Of a stretch of 64,000 nucleotides of DNA, positions 34,331 through 41,844 are shown piece after piece. The stretch covers positions 1 to 64,000 of the forward strand of contig JANOQN010000072.1 in the NCBI GenBank assembly GCA_031422315.1. The letters are read 5' to 3'. The DNA comes from JANNYA01 sp031422315. GTDB taxonomy: Bacteria > Pseudomonadota > Gammaproteobacteria > Xanthomonadales > SZUA-5. How positions within the stretch are numbered: position 1 is the first letter of the stretch; every line of letters starts with the position of its first letter. Made by a program: the position numbers and the translations under genes. Under the pieces are notes generated by a model. That model saw nothing but the letters and a program-made list of their open reading frames with translations, did no database searches and was not told the DNA's origin.

Positions 34331-34758
34331 TTCACTAATCCGTTGTGCATGATGAGCGCGGGATAGCCACGTAAGCCGGCTTGCACAAACACTTGTCCAG
34401 AGGTGGCCACCATGTGAACGTTGGTCACCGCGCGCAACTTCGCAAGATCTGATTCGCGCGTGATGTTGACGACATAACACAAGCCACCCACGGACTGAAT
34501 TGCCTTGGCGTTGAAGCTCAACCAACGCAGGGAGATATTGTCCGCACCAATCACGCACAGGGCTCTGGCAAGCATCACGCCCAGTTTGATTTGTTTCGGA
34601 TTAGCACGGCCCAGCACTAAGCCTGGCGTCTTAATCGGAAAGCGCTCAGACGATTCCATCGCTTGCACGTCTTGCGTTTCAACCAAACGCCGAGGCTTTG
34701 TAGGACCTAATACGGTCACACTGCCCAATGCGCTTGCCAGCACCCACGACAGCACCAT
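34327..34758 (-). CDS. ICE protein, PFL_4695 family (TIGR03765)
   Basis: A 143-aa protein; ATG 34,758 shares one base with the preceding stop (TAATG). The C-terminal domain (about 50-140: 'FPIKTPGLVLGRA', 'CVIGADNISLRWL', 'GGLCYVVNI', 'GYPALI') fits TIGR03765. The N-terminus is hydrophobic and probably a signal. The larger frame to 34,875 is rejected. Confidence 0.85.
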   Translation of the reverse strand: MVLSWVLASALGSVTVLGPTKPRRLVETQDVQAMESSERFPIKTPGLVLGRANPKQIKLGVMLARALCVIGADNISLRWLSFNAKAIQSVGGLCYVVNITRESDLAKLRAVTNVHMVATSGQVFVQAGLRGYPALIMHNGLVK

Positions 34759-35285
34759 TATTTTAAACTCGTGATGTGTGTATTGACGCCCGTGCGATAC
34801 GCCGCCGCACGCCAAGGCGTACCGGAGTGATAGCAGCCAATTGCGCCCGGCCAATCGCCATGCTTGATAAAACAATCTTGCAATACCGCCGCACCGACGC
34901 GCAGGTTATGCATCGGATGCAACGCGGTCCAGGCGGTGCCCAAGCGCGCGTCGTGAAATCGGTAATGCACCTGCATCAACCCGACATCGACACGGCGCTC
35001 GCCACGCGCGAGCAACGATTGCAGTGCGCCATAGGCCGCCTTGCGTGAACCGTATCGATAGCCTTCACCCGCGACGTTCAACGTCCAGGGCCAAGGCTGG
35101 CGACGACCATTGCCGAGTGCTATTCGGCTCTCTTGCAATGCAATGGCATACAAAATACTCGCTGGTATGCCTGACTCTTGGCTCACTACGCTATAGGCGC
35201 AGGGTATGCCTGGCTCTCGTTTTACCTTGCACTTGCGTGCTGGCGTAACCGCCAGACTCAAGCTCGCGAGCAATGCCACAATCAT
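34758..35285 (-). CDS. Lytic transglycosylase of the transfer operon
   Basis: A 175-aa SLT-domain protein with an N-terminal signal. YAIALQES (about 45-52) carries the catalytic Glu; GLMQVHYRFHDAR and NLRVGAAVLQDC are standard. It opens peptidoglycan for the channel. 4-bp overlap with the PFL_4693-family gene. Confidence 0.9.
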   Translation of the reverse strand: MIVALLASLSLAVTPARKCKVKREPGIPCAYSVVSQESGIPASILYAIALQESRIALGNGRRQPWPWTLNVAGEGYRYGSRKAAYGALQSLLARGERRVDVGLMQVHYRFHDARLGTAWTALHPMHNLRVGAAVLQDCFIKHGDWPGAIGCYHSGTPWRAAAYRTGVNTHITSLK

Positions 35286-36043
35286 TGCGTGATTTGCTCA
35301 ATCGTGAGGGCTTCGATCGCTTTGCCGCGTCTTCGAAATGCCGCCGGTATGCGGGTCACTTCGAGCGTGGCCATAATTTCTGACGTGGCCATGTTAAGCG
35401 TAATGCGCTTGGTGGAGACTTCGTCTTGCGTCAACCCCATGGCTTTTCCGTATGCCACGACCTGCTCGCGCGTCGAATTGGTAAAATACAAATCCAGCCC
35501 GGTGCTACCATTGGATTTACCGATCGCTTGCACCGTGGTGATGGCTTCGGCGCATATCGGGCACGGCGCATTCGCATCGAACACCAATATGACCCGGTCT
35601 TGTGCTGCCAGCAAAGGCACAGGAGAGCTCGTTGTCTCTGGCGTGTATGCAAACAATTTTTCGTGGCCGTACTTGGTTTGCCAAACTTTTCCGACGGCGC
35701 GGCTAAACTCTAGCTGCGCTTGGGTGCGCCTTCGATCCGCCTCCACATACAACGCTGCAAAGCGCTGGCGCTCCGACTCGGATCTGGCGGTAATCCCAAG
35801 TACCATGATCGGGTCTTGATCCGCGCTATACCACGTGGCAAGCGGCGTGCTGGAGATTTCTTTGAACCTAGCCCAGTCGGATGTTGTGAGCCCAAGCGTA
35901 GTCAGCGTGGTGCGCTCGGATTGGGTGAGCGTTAATGCAGTGCTGGTCGATGCGGTGGATGTGGCGGGTGTTGACTCGGCGGCAATAACAGGCAGCGCGA
36001 AGCATAGCGAGGCAATCGTATAGGCCCAAAATTGCTGATTCAT
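35282..36043 (-). CDS. ICE protein, PFL_4693 family (TIGR03759)
   Basis: A 253-aa exported protein (signal to about 21). Contains WARFKEISSTPLATWYSADQ and 'VLGITARSESERQRFAALYVEA', typical of TIGR03759, and a thioredoxin-like C-terminal region with CPIC (near 170). The start overlaps the preceding small gene by 4 bp. Confidence 0.87.
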   Translation of the reverse strand: MNQQFWAYTIASLCFALPVIAAESTPATSTASTSTALTLTQSERTTLTTLGLTTSDWARFKEISSTPLATWYSADQDPIMVLGITARSESERQRFAALYVEADRRRTQAQLEFSRAVGKVWQTKYGHEKLFAYTPETTSSPVPLLAAQDRVILVFDANAPCPICAEAITTVQAIGKSNGSTGLDLYFTNSTREQVVAYGKAMGLTQDEVSTKRITLNMATSEIMATLEVTRIPAAFRRRGKAIEALTIEQITQ

Positions 36044-36222
36044 GGTCTTGCCTGCTCCATATCAAAAATCACTAGCCTCTGGAAAGCCTCCGGCAACGCC
36101 GCAAACGCGGCGCTATATTTGATGCAAGCCGGCAGTTCACTGGGCACACCCGCGATCATCAGTTCGTCACTAATTTCCATAATTACCCTAAGCTCTTCGA
36201 TATGGAGCGCGCGTCCAATCAC
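36040..36222 (-). CDS. Small ICE protein, 60 aa, coupled translation
   Basis: It starts with GTG 36,222, which overlaps the upstream stop as GTGA, and its stop overlaps the next ATG by 4 bp. Acidic and helical (LHIEELRVIMEISDELM...). Unrecognised, but the perfect overlaps on both sides argue it is translated. Confidence 0.6.
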   Translation of the reverse strand: MIGRALHIEELRVIMEISDELMIAGVPSELPACIKYSAAFAALPEAFQRLVIFDMEQARP

Positions 36223-36365
36223 GTGCCATCCCGAGGAATAGTTAAATCGCGCTCAACCACCGGCGCGTCGTCACTTACCGCTGGCGCATCCGCACGTCGG
36301 TGAAACAATCCACAGCCCGATGCCATCAGCACCGCACACAGCAGGGCAATCCACTTGCGTCTCAT
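36219..36365 (-). CDS. Tiny lipoprotein, 48 aa
   Basis: ATG 36,365 overlaps the end of the PilL-like gene by 4 bp; TGA at 36,219-36,221. MRRKWIALLCAVLMASGC is a lipoprotein signal (Cys 18), followed by about 30 residues ending in LTIPRDGT. It resembles VirB7-size lipoproteins in length. It is the shortest gene in the operon. Confidence 0.65.
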   Translation of the reverse strand: MRRKWIALLCAVLMASGCGLFHRRADAPAVSDDAPVVERDLTIPRDGT

Positions 36366-36871
36366 GAGCGCGCCTTAGCGGTGCAGCTATGTGTTCCTTC
36401 AACAGTCGTGCAATTCCATTGCCCAATCGCTGAGTTAGTTTTTGCCGAGCTAATTTGCCCGGTGCGGTAGCGTCGATAGGCCGGCCGAAGCTCTAAACCA
36501 ATCAGCCGATGCACATGATCGACTACTACCCGATACGCAGGACCCACCAGCAAAACCAATGCATCGATCACGCGCACATCTTTTAGATTTTGATGTGCCA
36601 AGGGCATAGCCATTCGAAGCAGCTGCGCTTGCTCTATGGGTTCTCCCGCACCGCTTACCAGCCGATATCCGGTTTCCAGCAGGGCATCATCGACTGCCTC
36701 ACCAACTGAGGCGGCAAAGAACGGTTTACTAACGCGATGCGACAGTGGCGCACCCAATTCCATGCGTTCACGCGCATATCGACCTACCACCGTCGTGGCA
36801 TCCAAGGTGCTTTCCGCGCTCTTCGCAAACGCGCTGATGGTCATTAGGAGCATTACTAAAAGTGGTTTCAC
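36362..36871 (-). CDS. PilL N-domain-like exported protein (TIGR03748)
   Basis: A 169-aa protein and first gene of the transfer operon. Signal peptide to about 18 (MKPLLVMLLMTISAFAKSA), then 'VVGRYARERMELGAP', 'VGEAVDDALLETGYRL', 'MPLAHQNLKDVRVIDALVLLVGPAYRVVVD', the layout of the conjugative PilL N-terminal domain. In related ICEs it precedes the PFL_4693 gene, as here. Confidence 0.82.
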   Translation of the reverse strand: MKPLLVMLLMTISAFAKSAESTLDATTVVGRYARERMELGAPLSHRVSKPFFAASVGEAVDDALLETGYRLVSGAGEPIEQAQLLRMAMPLAHQNLKDVRVIDALVLLVGPAYRVVVDHVHRLIGLELRPAYRRYRTGQISSAKTNSAIGQWNCTTVEGTHSCTAKARS

Positions 36872-36929
36872 AAGTTCGCCGTGATTTCAAAACATGGGCG
36901 GACTGTGGGCAAGGAACGGGCGTCTTTGC

Positions 36930-36960
36930 AAATTTAAAGTCGTTGTACAGGGCGTTATTG
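36930..36960 (+). repeat. 31-bp direct repeat, copy 1
   Basis: Identical to 37,036-37,066. It includes the TTGTACAG core related to the palindrome at the sprT-like start. The flank TTTGTTGACTTT is also similar to copy 2 (ATTTTTGACTTT). Confidence 0.9.
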
Positions 36961-37035
36961 TTTGTTGACTTTGGCGCGCCGAATATGCCTCGCTTGGCGT
37001 GCGCACGTACGTGGCATAACCCGCCAAATAAAGTC

Positions 37036-37066
37036 AAATTTAAAGTCGTTGTACAGGGCGTTATTG
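37036..37066 (+). repeat. 31-bp direct repeat, copy 2
   Basis: Second perfect copy, 106 bp downstream of the first. Confidence 0.9.
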
Positions 37067-37240
37067 ATTTTTGACTTTTATTGAGCAGTGTGGTTTTGCT
37101 CTCCCAACAGAAAGGTTTTCCGGATTACGCGGTTTAACTGAAAGGGGCGATTGGCTTTGCCAATAAGAGCCAATCGCAAGGGAAATGGCTTAGGGATTAG
37201 ACAGCGTGAATGGATTAGAAGGCGTCAAGGGTTTAGGAAA

Positions 37241-39373
37241 ATGGTAAGGGGATTGGTGCAGGGCCTGTTCGCTCGCTTTTCGCGCTCGCCGGATGTTTCG
37301 GCCATTGATTCAGTGTCCGCTGTGTTGTTACCCAGCTATCAGGCATTGGCACAGCAAGAATGGAAACCCGTTTTAACCGCATTGGAGCTGACCCAGCTAC
37401 TCAATCAAGGTGCTAAGCTGCGGCAGATTCAAGATTTGATGGGGCTGCCCCAGGCGGACTGGACGGCCTGCTGTCAATCGGCATTGGATGTATTTATGGA
37501 ATCGGTGCAGCTCGCGCCTGCATCTGAGGTGCATCACCATGCGTTTTGCGGCGGGCTATTGGTACACACGCTCGACGCGCTGGTGTATGCGTTGACGCTG
37601 CGGCGCAAATACCAGCTGCCGGTCGGTGCTGGCGCGGAACGCGTGAACCAGGCCGCGCTGTGCTGGACGTACGGCATTTTTGTCGCCGTCTTGTTGCACG
37701 ATCCAGGCAAAGTAGGCTCGACCGTCACGCTACACGCGCAAACGCCCACCGGTATTGTGCAGTGGAGTCCGCTCAGTGGCTCCATGCGCTCGCAAAACGT
37801 CAGCGCCTACAAGTTGGGTGTGGCTAAAGCTCCGTATCGCCTTCACAACCAGGTCGCCACCGCGCTGTTCTCACAAGTTGTTCCGGCTGCCGGTAGGCAA
37901 TGGCTCAGTGGCGATCATCAGCTGCTGGAACAAGTGCTTGCAGCTATTTACGACGTGCATGCGATTGGCGCAGGCGCAATTGGTGAGATTCTGATGCAAG
38001 CCGATGGTTTGTCAGTGGCTAGGAATCTGGGCCAACCCGCGCCGCGCGGGCAAGTCACCGGTGCCAGCACGATTCCGCTGGTGGACAAATACATGCGCAC
38101 CCTGCGCCAACTGCTGTCTAGCGGTAAGTTCGTGATGAACAAACCCGGCGCGCAGGTATTTGTGCCAAGAAAAAAACATCTCACTGAAGCTGATCACGAC
38201 GTTTGGATCATGTGCAGAGCGGCAGCTGAAGCGATTGTGCAGGCGCTGCGCCAATCTGATCCAACCGTTCCCACTGCGCCAGAGCGGGTTTACGACACGC
38301 TGCAAGAGTTCGGCATGTGTGAGACCAATCCGCAGGGCCGCGCAATTTGGAACGTGACCGTACACGCAGGCGATTGGACAGCGGAGTTCAGCATGCTCAA
38401 GTTTCGGGCAGGCAGGCTGTTTGCCGCTACGAAAGTACCGTTATTTGCTGGCTCAGTGAAAGCCAAGAAACCCAGCACTGGGGCGAAAACCGAATCGACA
38501 AGCCCTGCACCAGCATCCAATCATCGAGCAGCTGCACCAGTGAACCCGCATGAGGCAACTGCACCCGATGGCTACACGCGGGCAACTGCACCAGAAAACA
38601 GCACACATAAATCTGCACCAGTTCACTACGATCAAGACACTGCACCAGATCACAACAGTTGGGAGGCTGATGAGCAACGTGCGGAAGCTGGGCCAATAAC
38701 CTATGAGTTGGAATCTGGATCAATATCAAACCGTTCGGACGCTGCACCAAATCCAAATCGTTCGGAAGCTGGATCTATTCGAAGCAAACCGGCGCCTGCA
38801 CCAGCCCCGGCACGGCAAGCGGAGTTACTCAACTCACTGCTACAAAAGCCCAAACGCACCCCAAAACAAGCCGAGCTCATGACTACCCTACTGGCGCGCT
38901 CTACTGCCGCGCGAACCCCAGTACAAGCCAGCGCCAAATCACCGCAGGCCAAAGCGGCCGCGCGCAAACCGAATGCACCGACTGGTAGCACCGGCGTAGC
39001 GATTGGCGATGCGTTCTTCACTTGGATAAGTCAGCAGCTCACCAAAGCCGATGCGGATATCAACTCGCCGAGCGCGTTTTTGCACGTACACGACGACGGA
39101 TTATTGCTTGTGACTCCCCGAATCTTTAAAGCATTTGCCGGTGAAGAACAGTGGATGGCCACCCAAGCGGCCGTCACCGCTAGCGGGTTTAGTCTGACCG
39201 AGCAGCGCCGCCATGTTCACGCGTACCGAATCCAGGACGGACAGGGCAATATTGCGAAAGTCAGCCTGCAGTGCGTAGTGTTATTGAAAGATGCATTGCC
39301 AACGCTGTTTCCCGGCATGCAATTTCCACCGCCCAATGACAGTATTTTGTCGAGGCGTGCGCAACAAAAATAA
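37241..39373 (+). CDS. traI: MobH-family relaxase TraI
   Basis: A 710-aa protein. The N-terminal TraI_2 domain has EVHHHAFCGGLLVHT (HHH at 98-100) and LLHDPGK (H153-D154), an HD-type metal site used by MobH relaxases. The usual motif is LLHDIGK, so Pro is slightly unusual. The C-terminal TraI_2_C domain is at about 580-700. A linker of 9-aa repeats lies between (see the minisatellite). ATG 37,241 (GGAAA upstream) fits family starts (MVRGLVQGLFARF); the in-frame TTG at 37,151 lies inside a hairpin. It nicks oriT and leads the strand out. Confidence 0.92.
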   Translation: MVRGLVQGLFARFSRSPDVSAIDSVSAVLLPSYQALAQQEWKPVLTALELTQLLNQGAKLRQIQDLMGLPQADWTACCQSALDVFMESVQLAPASEVHHHAFCGGLLVHTLDALVYALTLRRKYQLPVGAGAERVNQAALCWTYGIFVAVLLHDPGKVGSTVTLHAQTPTGIVQWSPLSGSMRSQNVSAYKLGVAKAPYRLHNQVATALFSQVVPAAGRQWLSGDHQLLEQVLAAIYDVHAIGAGAIGEILMQADGLSVARNLGQPAPRGQVTGASTIPLVDKYMRTLRQLLSSGKFVMNKPGAQVFVPRKKHLTEADHDVWIMCRAAAEAIVQALRQSDPTVPTAPERVYDTLQEFGMCETNPQGRAIWNVTVHAGDWTAEFSMLKFRAGRLFAATKVPLFAGSVKAKKPSTGAKTESTSPAPASNHRAAAPVNPHEATAPDGYTRATAPENSTHKSAPVHYDQDTAPDHNSWEADEQRAEAGPITYELESGSISNRSDAAPNPNRSEAGSIRSKPAPAPAPARQAELLNSLLQKPKRTPKQAELMTTLLARSTAARTPVQASAKSPQAKAAARKPNAPTGSTGVAIGDAFFTWISQQLTKADADINSPSAFLHVHDDGLLLVTPRIFKAFAGEEQWMATQAAVTASGFSLTEQRRHVHAYRIQDGQGNIAKVSLQCVVLLKDALPTLFPGMQFPPPNDSILSRRAQQK
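38505..38822 (+). repeat. 27-bp minisatellite within traI
   Basis: CTGCACC or CTGGA/GCC starts recur at 38,505, 38,532, 38,559, 38,586, 38,613, 38,640, 38,667, then after a 21-bp unit at 38,688, 38,715, 38,742, 38,769 and 38,796. That is twelve units of a degenerate 27-bp (9-codon) repeat coding for an A-P-rich disordered linker. The frame is kept by the 27- and 21-bp unit lengths. Confidence 0.85.
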
Positions 39374-39448
39374 GTGAGTCTGTAGGTTCAGCGCAGGCAC
39401 TGGCGATTGACGGTTACAATTGTGTTACGAACTCAATAAGAAACGCGA

Positions 39449-40408
39449 ATGACCCTAGATGAGCTGGTCGAAGACTACGTGGCGCACCGATTTATTCGGC
39501 CAGAGACTAAAAAAGCCTACCGCCAGCGAGTTCGAACGATTACCGCGCGCTGCGGCGACATTGCAGTTGAGGACGTAACCATCGAAACCGTGCGCAAATA
39601 TTTTCAAGCACTGATCAAAGACGGCAATACCCAGGCCACCTGGACAAGCAACCGACGGCATTTTTTGACGCTATGGAAGCATGCGATAGAACTCGGCCAT
39701 GCGCGATCAAACCCATGGCGTTCAATACCTCCCGGCAATAGCGTCCGAACGCCTAAACCGATTGCGGATGAACACCTAAAATTAGCTTTCAACTCGATTG
39801 GATTGCGACCGGACAAATATCGGCCGCACCTGTTCTGGCGGGTGATGATTATAATTTTTAGCCTGACCGCGATACGGCGGGCTCAGCTGGTAGGCCTTGA
39901 GTGGCGAGACATCATCATTGAAGGCGATGAAGTACCGCACCTCAAATGCAGACGTGAAACTTCAAAAACCCACCGGGAATATCCAGTGCCGCTATGCGAA
40001 ATGAGTCAGCGAGTACTGGCGAATTTCAAGCGCATATCACAGGAATTATGGGACAGCGAACCGCAGTTTTTGGCAAGCCAAGTATTCAATTTTGAGCTGC
40101 ACCGCAACGGAAATAATTCGAACCCGTTTACCCTCACCGCAGATCATGTATCGCTGTTCTTCAAGCGGCTTTCCGAAGACTTGGGCATCAAGATATCCCC
40201 ACACCGCATTCGGCACCGAACCGCCACGCAACTTGCTAGGTTGATGCATCCGAAGGAATTGCAGGAGTTTTTGGGCCATACGCAGTACTCAACTACGGCT
40301 ATGTATTTGTGGCCGCCACTGGAAGAGCAAGCTATCGCAGTTAACAAGCTCGTTGCGTTGGATGAGCAAAAACAAATTTTTTCGCGGATGCCTTGGGAAG
40401 TGGGTTAG
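39449..40408 (+). CDS. int: ICE tyrosine recombinase (integrase)
   Basis: A 319-aa protein with a SAM-like N-domain (about 1-90) and catalytic domain: Arg in LTAIRRAQLVGLEW (near 150), HRIRHRT (H-x-x-R), GHTQYSTTAMYLWP with the catalytic Tyr. Length is normal for an integrase. It lies 1.3 kb from the tRNA-Lys fragment and is the best candidate for integrating this ICE. The promoter region carries GTTACAATTGTGTTAC (39,413-39,428), a short repeat that could be an operator. Confidence 0.92.
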   Translation: MTLDELVEDYVAHRFIRPETKKAYRQRVRTITARCGDIAVEDVTIETVRKYFQALIKDGNTQATWTSNRRHFLTLWKHAIELGHARSNPWRSIPPGNSVRTPKPIADEHLKLAFNSIGLRPDKYRPHLFWRVMIIIFSLTAIRRAQLVGLEWRDIIIEGDEVPHLKCRRETSKTHREYPVPLCEMSQRVLANFKRISQELWDSEPQFLASQVFNFELHRNGNNSNPFTLTADHVSLFFKRLSEDLGIKISPHRIRHRTATQLARLMHPKELQEFLGHTQYSTTAMYLWPPLEEQAIAVNKLVALDEQKQIFSRMPWEVG

Positions 40409-40421
40409 TCGGCAGCTAGAC

Positions 40422-40613
40422 TCACAACACTTGCGCAGCATCGCGAGCGACTGCTGTCTGGTTTCGCGCTCGGGCTACTAGGCTTAGGGCGTCAATGATT
40501 AAAGTGGGATCGTCTAATTCATTGCATGCTTTAAAATACGCTGCGATATCTTCTTTACTTTTGAGGTAGTCAACCGTGTCATATCGGCGAAATCCTTTGG
40601 GAATATCCTTCAT
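40422..40613 (-). pseudogene. Truncated HigA-like addiction antidote
   Basis: A 63-aa fragment (RRYDTVDYLKSKEDIAAYF...LIIDALSLVARARNQTAVARDA) matches the first two thirds of the 'putative addiction module antidote' family (about 95 aa), which should go on with an HTH after ARDAG. Here it ends in AQVL, 14 bp from the integrase stop, so the 3' end was probably lost by rearrangement at this edge. ATG 40,613 overlaps the previous stop by 4 bp. No HigB-type toxin is adjacent. Confidence 0.65.
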
Positions 40614-40777
40614 TTTCTTTCTCGGCTTCTCGCCCATAACTTCACTGCGGCATGACTAAAGACTCTGCCAGCGCTAACATCTGCCATTCCTTCAAGCGTC
40701 AAACGGGTGCGTTCCTCTTCATCATGGGTCAATGGAGCTTCTGCAGAAAGCAATTTTGTATCAATCGCGAGTAGCAT
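40610..40777 (-). CDS. Small antitoxin-like protein, 55 aa
   Basis: Too short to be listed by most callers. ATG 40,777; TGA at 40,610-40,612. The protein (LTHDEEERTRLTLEGMADVSAGRVFSHAAVKLW, shown in part) has the 'E-x-x-R...G..DV.AGR...H.AVK.W' pattern of small antitoxins paired with ParE/RelE toxins. Coupled to the truncated HigA-like gene. It may be the antitoxin of a lost toxin. Confidence 0.55.
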   Translation of the reverse strand: MLLAIDTKLLSAEAPLTHDEEERTRLTLEGMADVSAGRVFSHAAVKLWARSRERK

Positions 40778-40850
40778 TTTGAGCCGGATATAAAAGCGAA
40801 TCGGTGTATTGTAGCGTCATCGCCAGAACAGCATCAGCTACGTCAGAAGC

Positions 40851-41174
40851 TTAATGCCAAAGTTGATATTCGGTTTCTGCCAGTGCTGAGGGCAAGTCTC
40901 GACGTACATGCAAAACACGCAAAACTTCTATTTCTAGTGGTTGCTCCCGATAAAGCACCAAATAAGGAAATTGAGCGAGACGACGAGCGCGCATGCCGGA
41001 TATCAAATGACCAAACCGCTGGCTGCCGATCGCAGGATTTAAGCGAATTGACATCACCAGTTTTTTGAATTCTTGGATAAATCTCAATGCGAGAGCCGGG
41101 CTTTCTTTCTCATAAAACGCAAACGCCTGGACAACATCGTTGTCCGCAAGTGGCGTTAAAAACTCAAGCTTCAT
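40851..41174 (-). CDS. parE: ParE/RelE-superfamily toxin
   Basis: A 107-aa protein with FLTPLADNDVVQAFAFYEKESPALALRFIQEF, 'NPAIGSQRF' and RLAQFPYLVLYRE...EVLRVLHVRRD, standard ParE/RelE features. The family poisons gyrase (ParE) or cleaves mRNA (RelE); which applies is not visible. ATG 41,174 overlaps the antitoxin stop by 4 bp. Confidence 0.88.
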   Translation of the reverse strand: MKLEFLTPLADNDVVQAFAFYEKESPALALRFIQEFKKLVMSIRLNPAIGSQRFGHLISGMRARRLAQFPYLVLYREQPLEIEVLRVLHVRRDLPSALAETEYQLWH

Positions 41175-41410
41175 GCCTTAGCGAGAGCCGTTCCTCTCTC
41201 AATGACCGAATCGTAGTACGCGTCGTTAATGAGAATTAGTGGCCCTGAATTTAGACCTTCGATCACCATCGACTTCAATTGCGCTTCGGCTACATGGACT
41301 TGATCACGGCGCACTAGCTCGCATAAATAGTCTTCTACCGAGGTGAAGCCACCTGCCTTAATTTGCAGGTTTACGAAATCTTTCATTGGACCGGGAAATA
41401 AGACGCTCAT
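41171..41410 (-). CDS. parD: ParD-like antitoxin
   Basis: A 79-aa ribbon-helix-helix antitoxin (LFPGPMKDFVNLQIKAGGF, 'SVEDYLCELVRRDQ', 'LIEGLNSGP'-type 'VIEGLNSGP'). The frame is open to 41,602 but ATG 41,410 fits the family start. Stabilises the ICE together with ParE by killing cells that lose it. Confidence 0.85.
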   Translation of the reverse strand: MSVLFPGPMKDFVNLQIKAGGFTSVEDYLCELVRRDQVHVAEAQLKSMVIEGLNSGPLILINDAYYDSVIERGTALAKA

Positions 41411-41711
41411 TGCATTTACCACACAGGTTTTACACGACCATAAGACTACCAAATAATTGGCATTTTCGACATGCCGAGTCTTGCACCGTAGTTTTCTAAC
41501 TAATAACTGAACATCGCCATCACCAATGACTCGAACAGCACCAAAAACCTCGTCTTCAGAACGTTGTCTCTCACACCCCAAAACTTTCGCCGGTTTCCAC
41601 AACTTTTACGCTTCAATATGCCAAAAGTTTACCGCACGCTAACAAAGTGATATTAATGTAAACAAGGGACTTGATTTGTACGTAACACCCTGTACAATTC
41701 ACCCTGGAAGT

Positions 41712-41756
41712 CTTTTAATCCGTTGGTCCCGAGTTCGAATCTCGGGCGACCCACCA
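41712..41756 (+). other. tRNA-Lys(UUU) 3' fragment: ICE right attachment site
   Basis: The sequence from CTTTTAA (anticodon loop, TTT at 41,714-41,716) through TTCGAAT (T loop) to CCACCA is the 3' part of tRNA-Lys. The 5' half (acceptor, D arm, anticodon 5' stem) is missing: 41,707-41,711 cannot pair with TCCGT at 41,719-41,723. So this is the displaced tRNA end left by ICE integration; the intact tRNA should be at the left end outside the window. ACCCTG occurs twice just inside (41,684 and 41,701 region), possible integrase arm sites. Confidence 0.88.
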
Positions 41757-41844
41757 AAATTAATTGTGCTTCGGAACCCCGTTCGCAGCGTTGGACAAAC
41801 CGATTGCGCGCCTAGCGATCTGCTCCAAGCACAAGGCTAACAAC

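Larger units (their letters stand above)
36872..37240. other. Candidate oriT / divergent control region
   Basis: A 369-bp gap between the transfer operon and the relaxase gene. Two perfect 31-bp direct repeats lie at 36,930-36,960 and 37,036-37,066 (each followed by TTGACTTT within a further 10 bp). Between them is an inverted pair, TTGACTTTGGCG (36,965-36,976) versus CGCCAAATAAAGTCAA (37,022-37,037), and the palindrome CACGTACGTG (37,004-37,013). A hairpin follows at 37,147-37,177 (10-bp stem). Position next to a MobH relaxase and the repeats fit an origin of transfer; an operator array is the alternative. Confidence 0.5.

Noticed and set aside
34331..34558. N-terminal extension of TraD
   Set aside because: Would overlap the PFL_4695-family gene; the GTG with 4-bp overlap fits the family start.
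38505..38822. CRISPR array
   Set aside because: Period 27 with no constant repeat/spacer split, and in frame within traI: a protein-coding minisatellite.
41712..41756. Complete tRNA-Lys gene
   Set aside because: No acceptor 5' strand or D arm upstream; only the 3' part exists.
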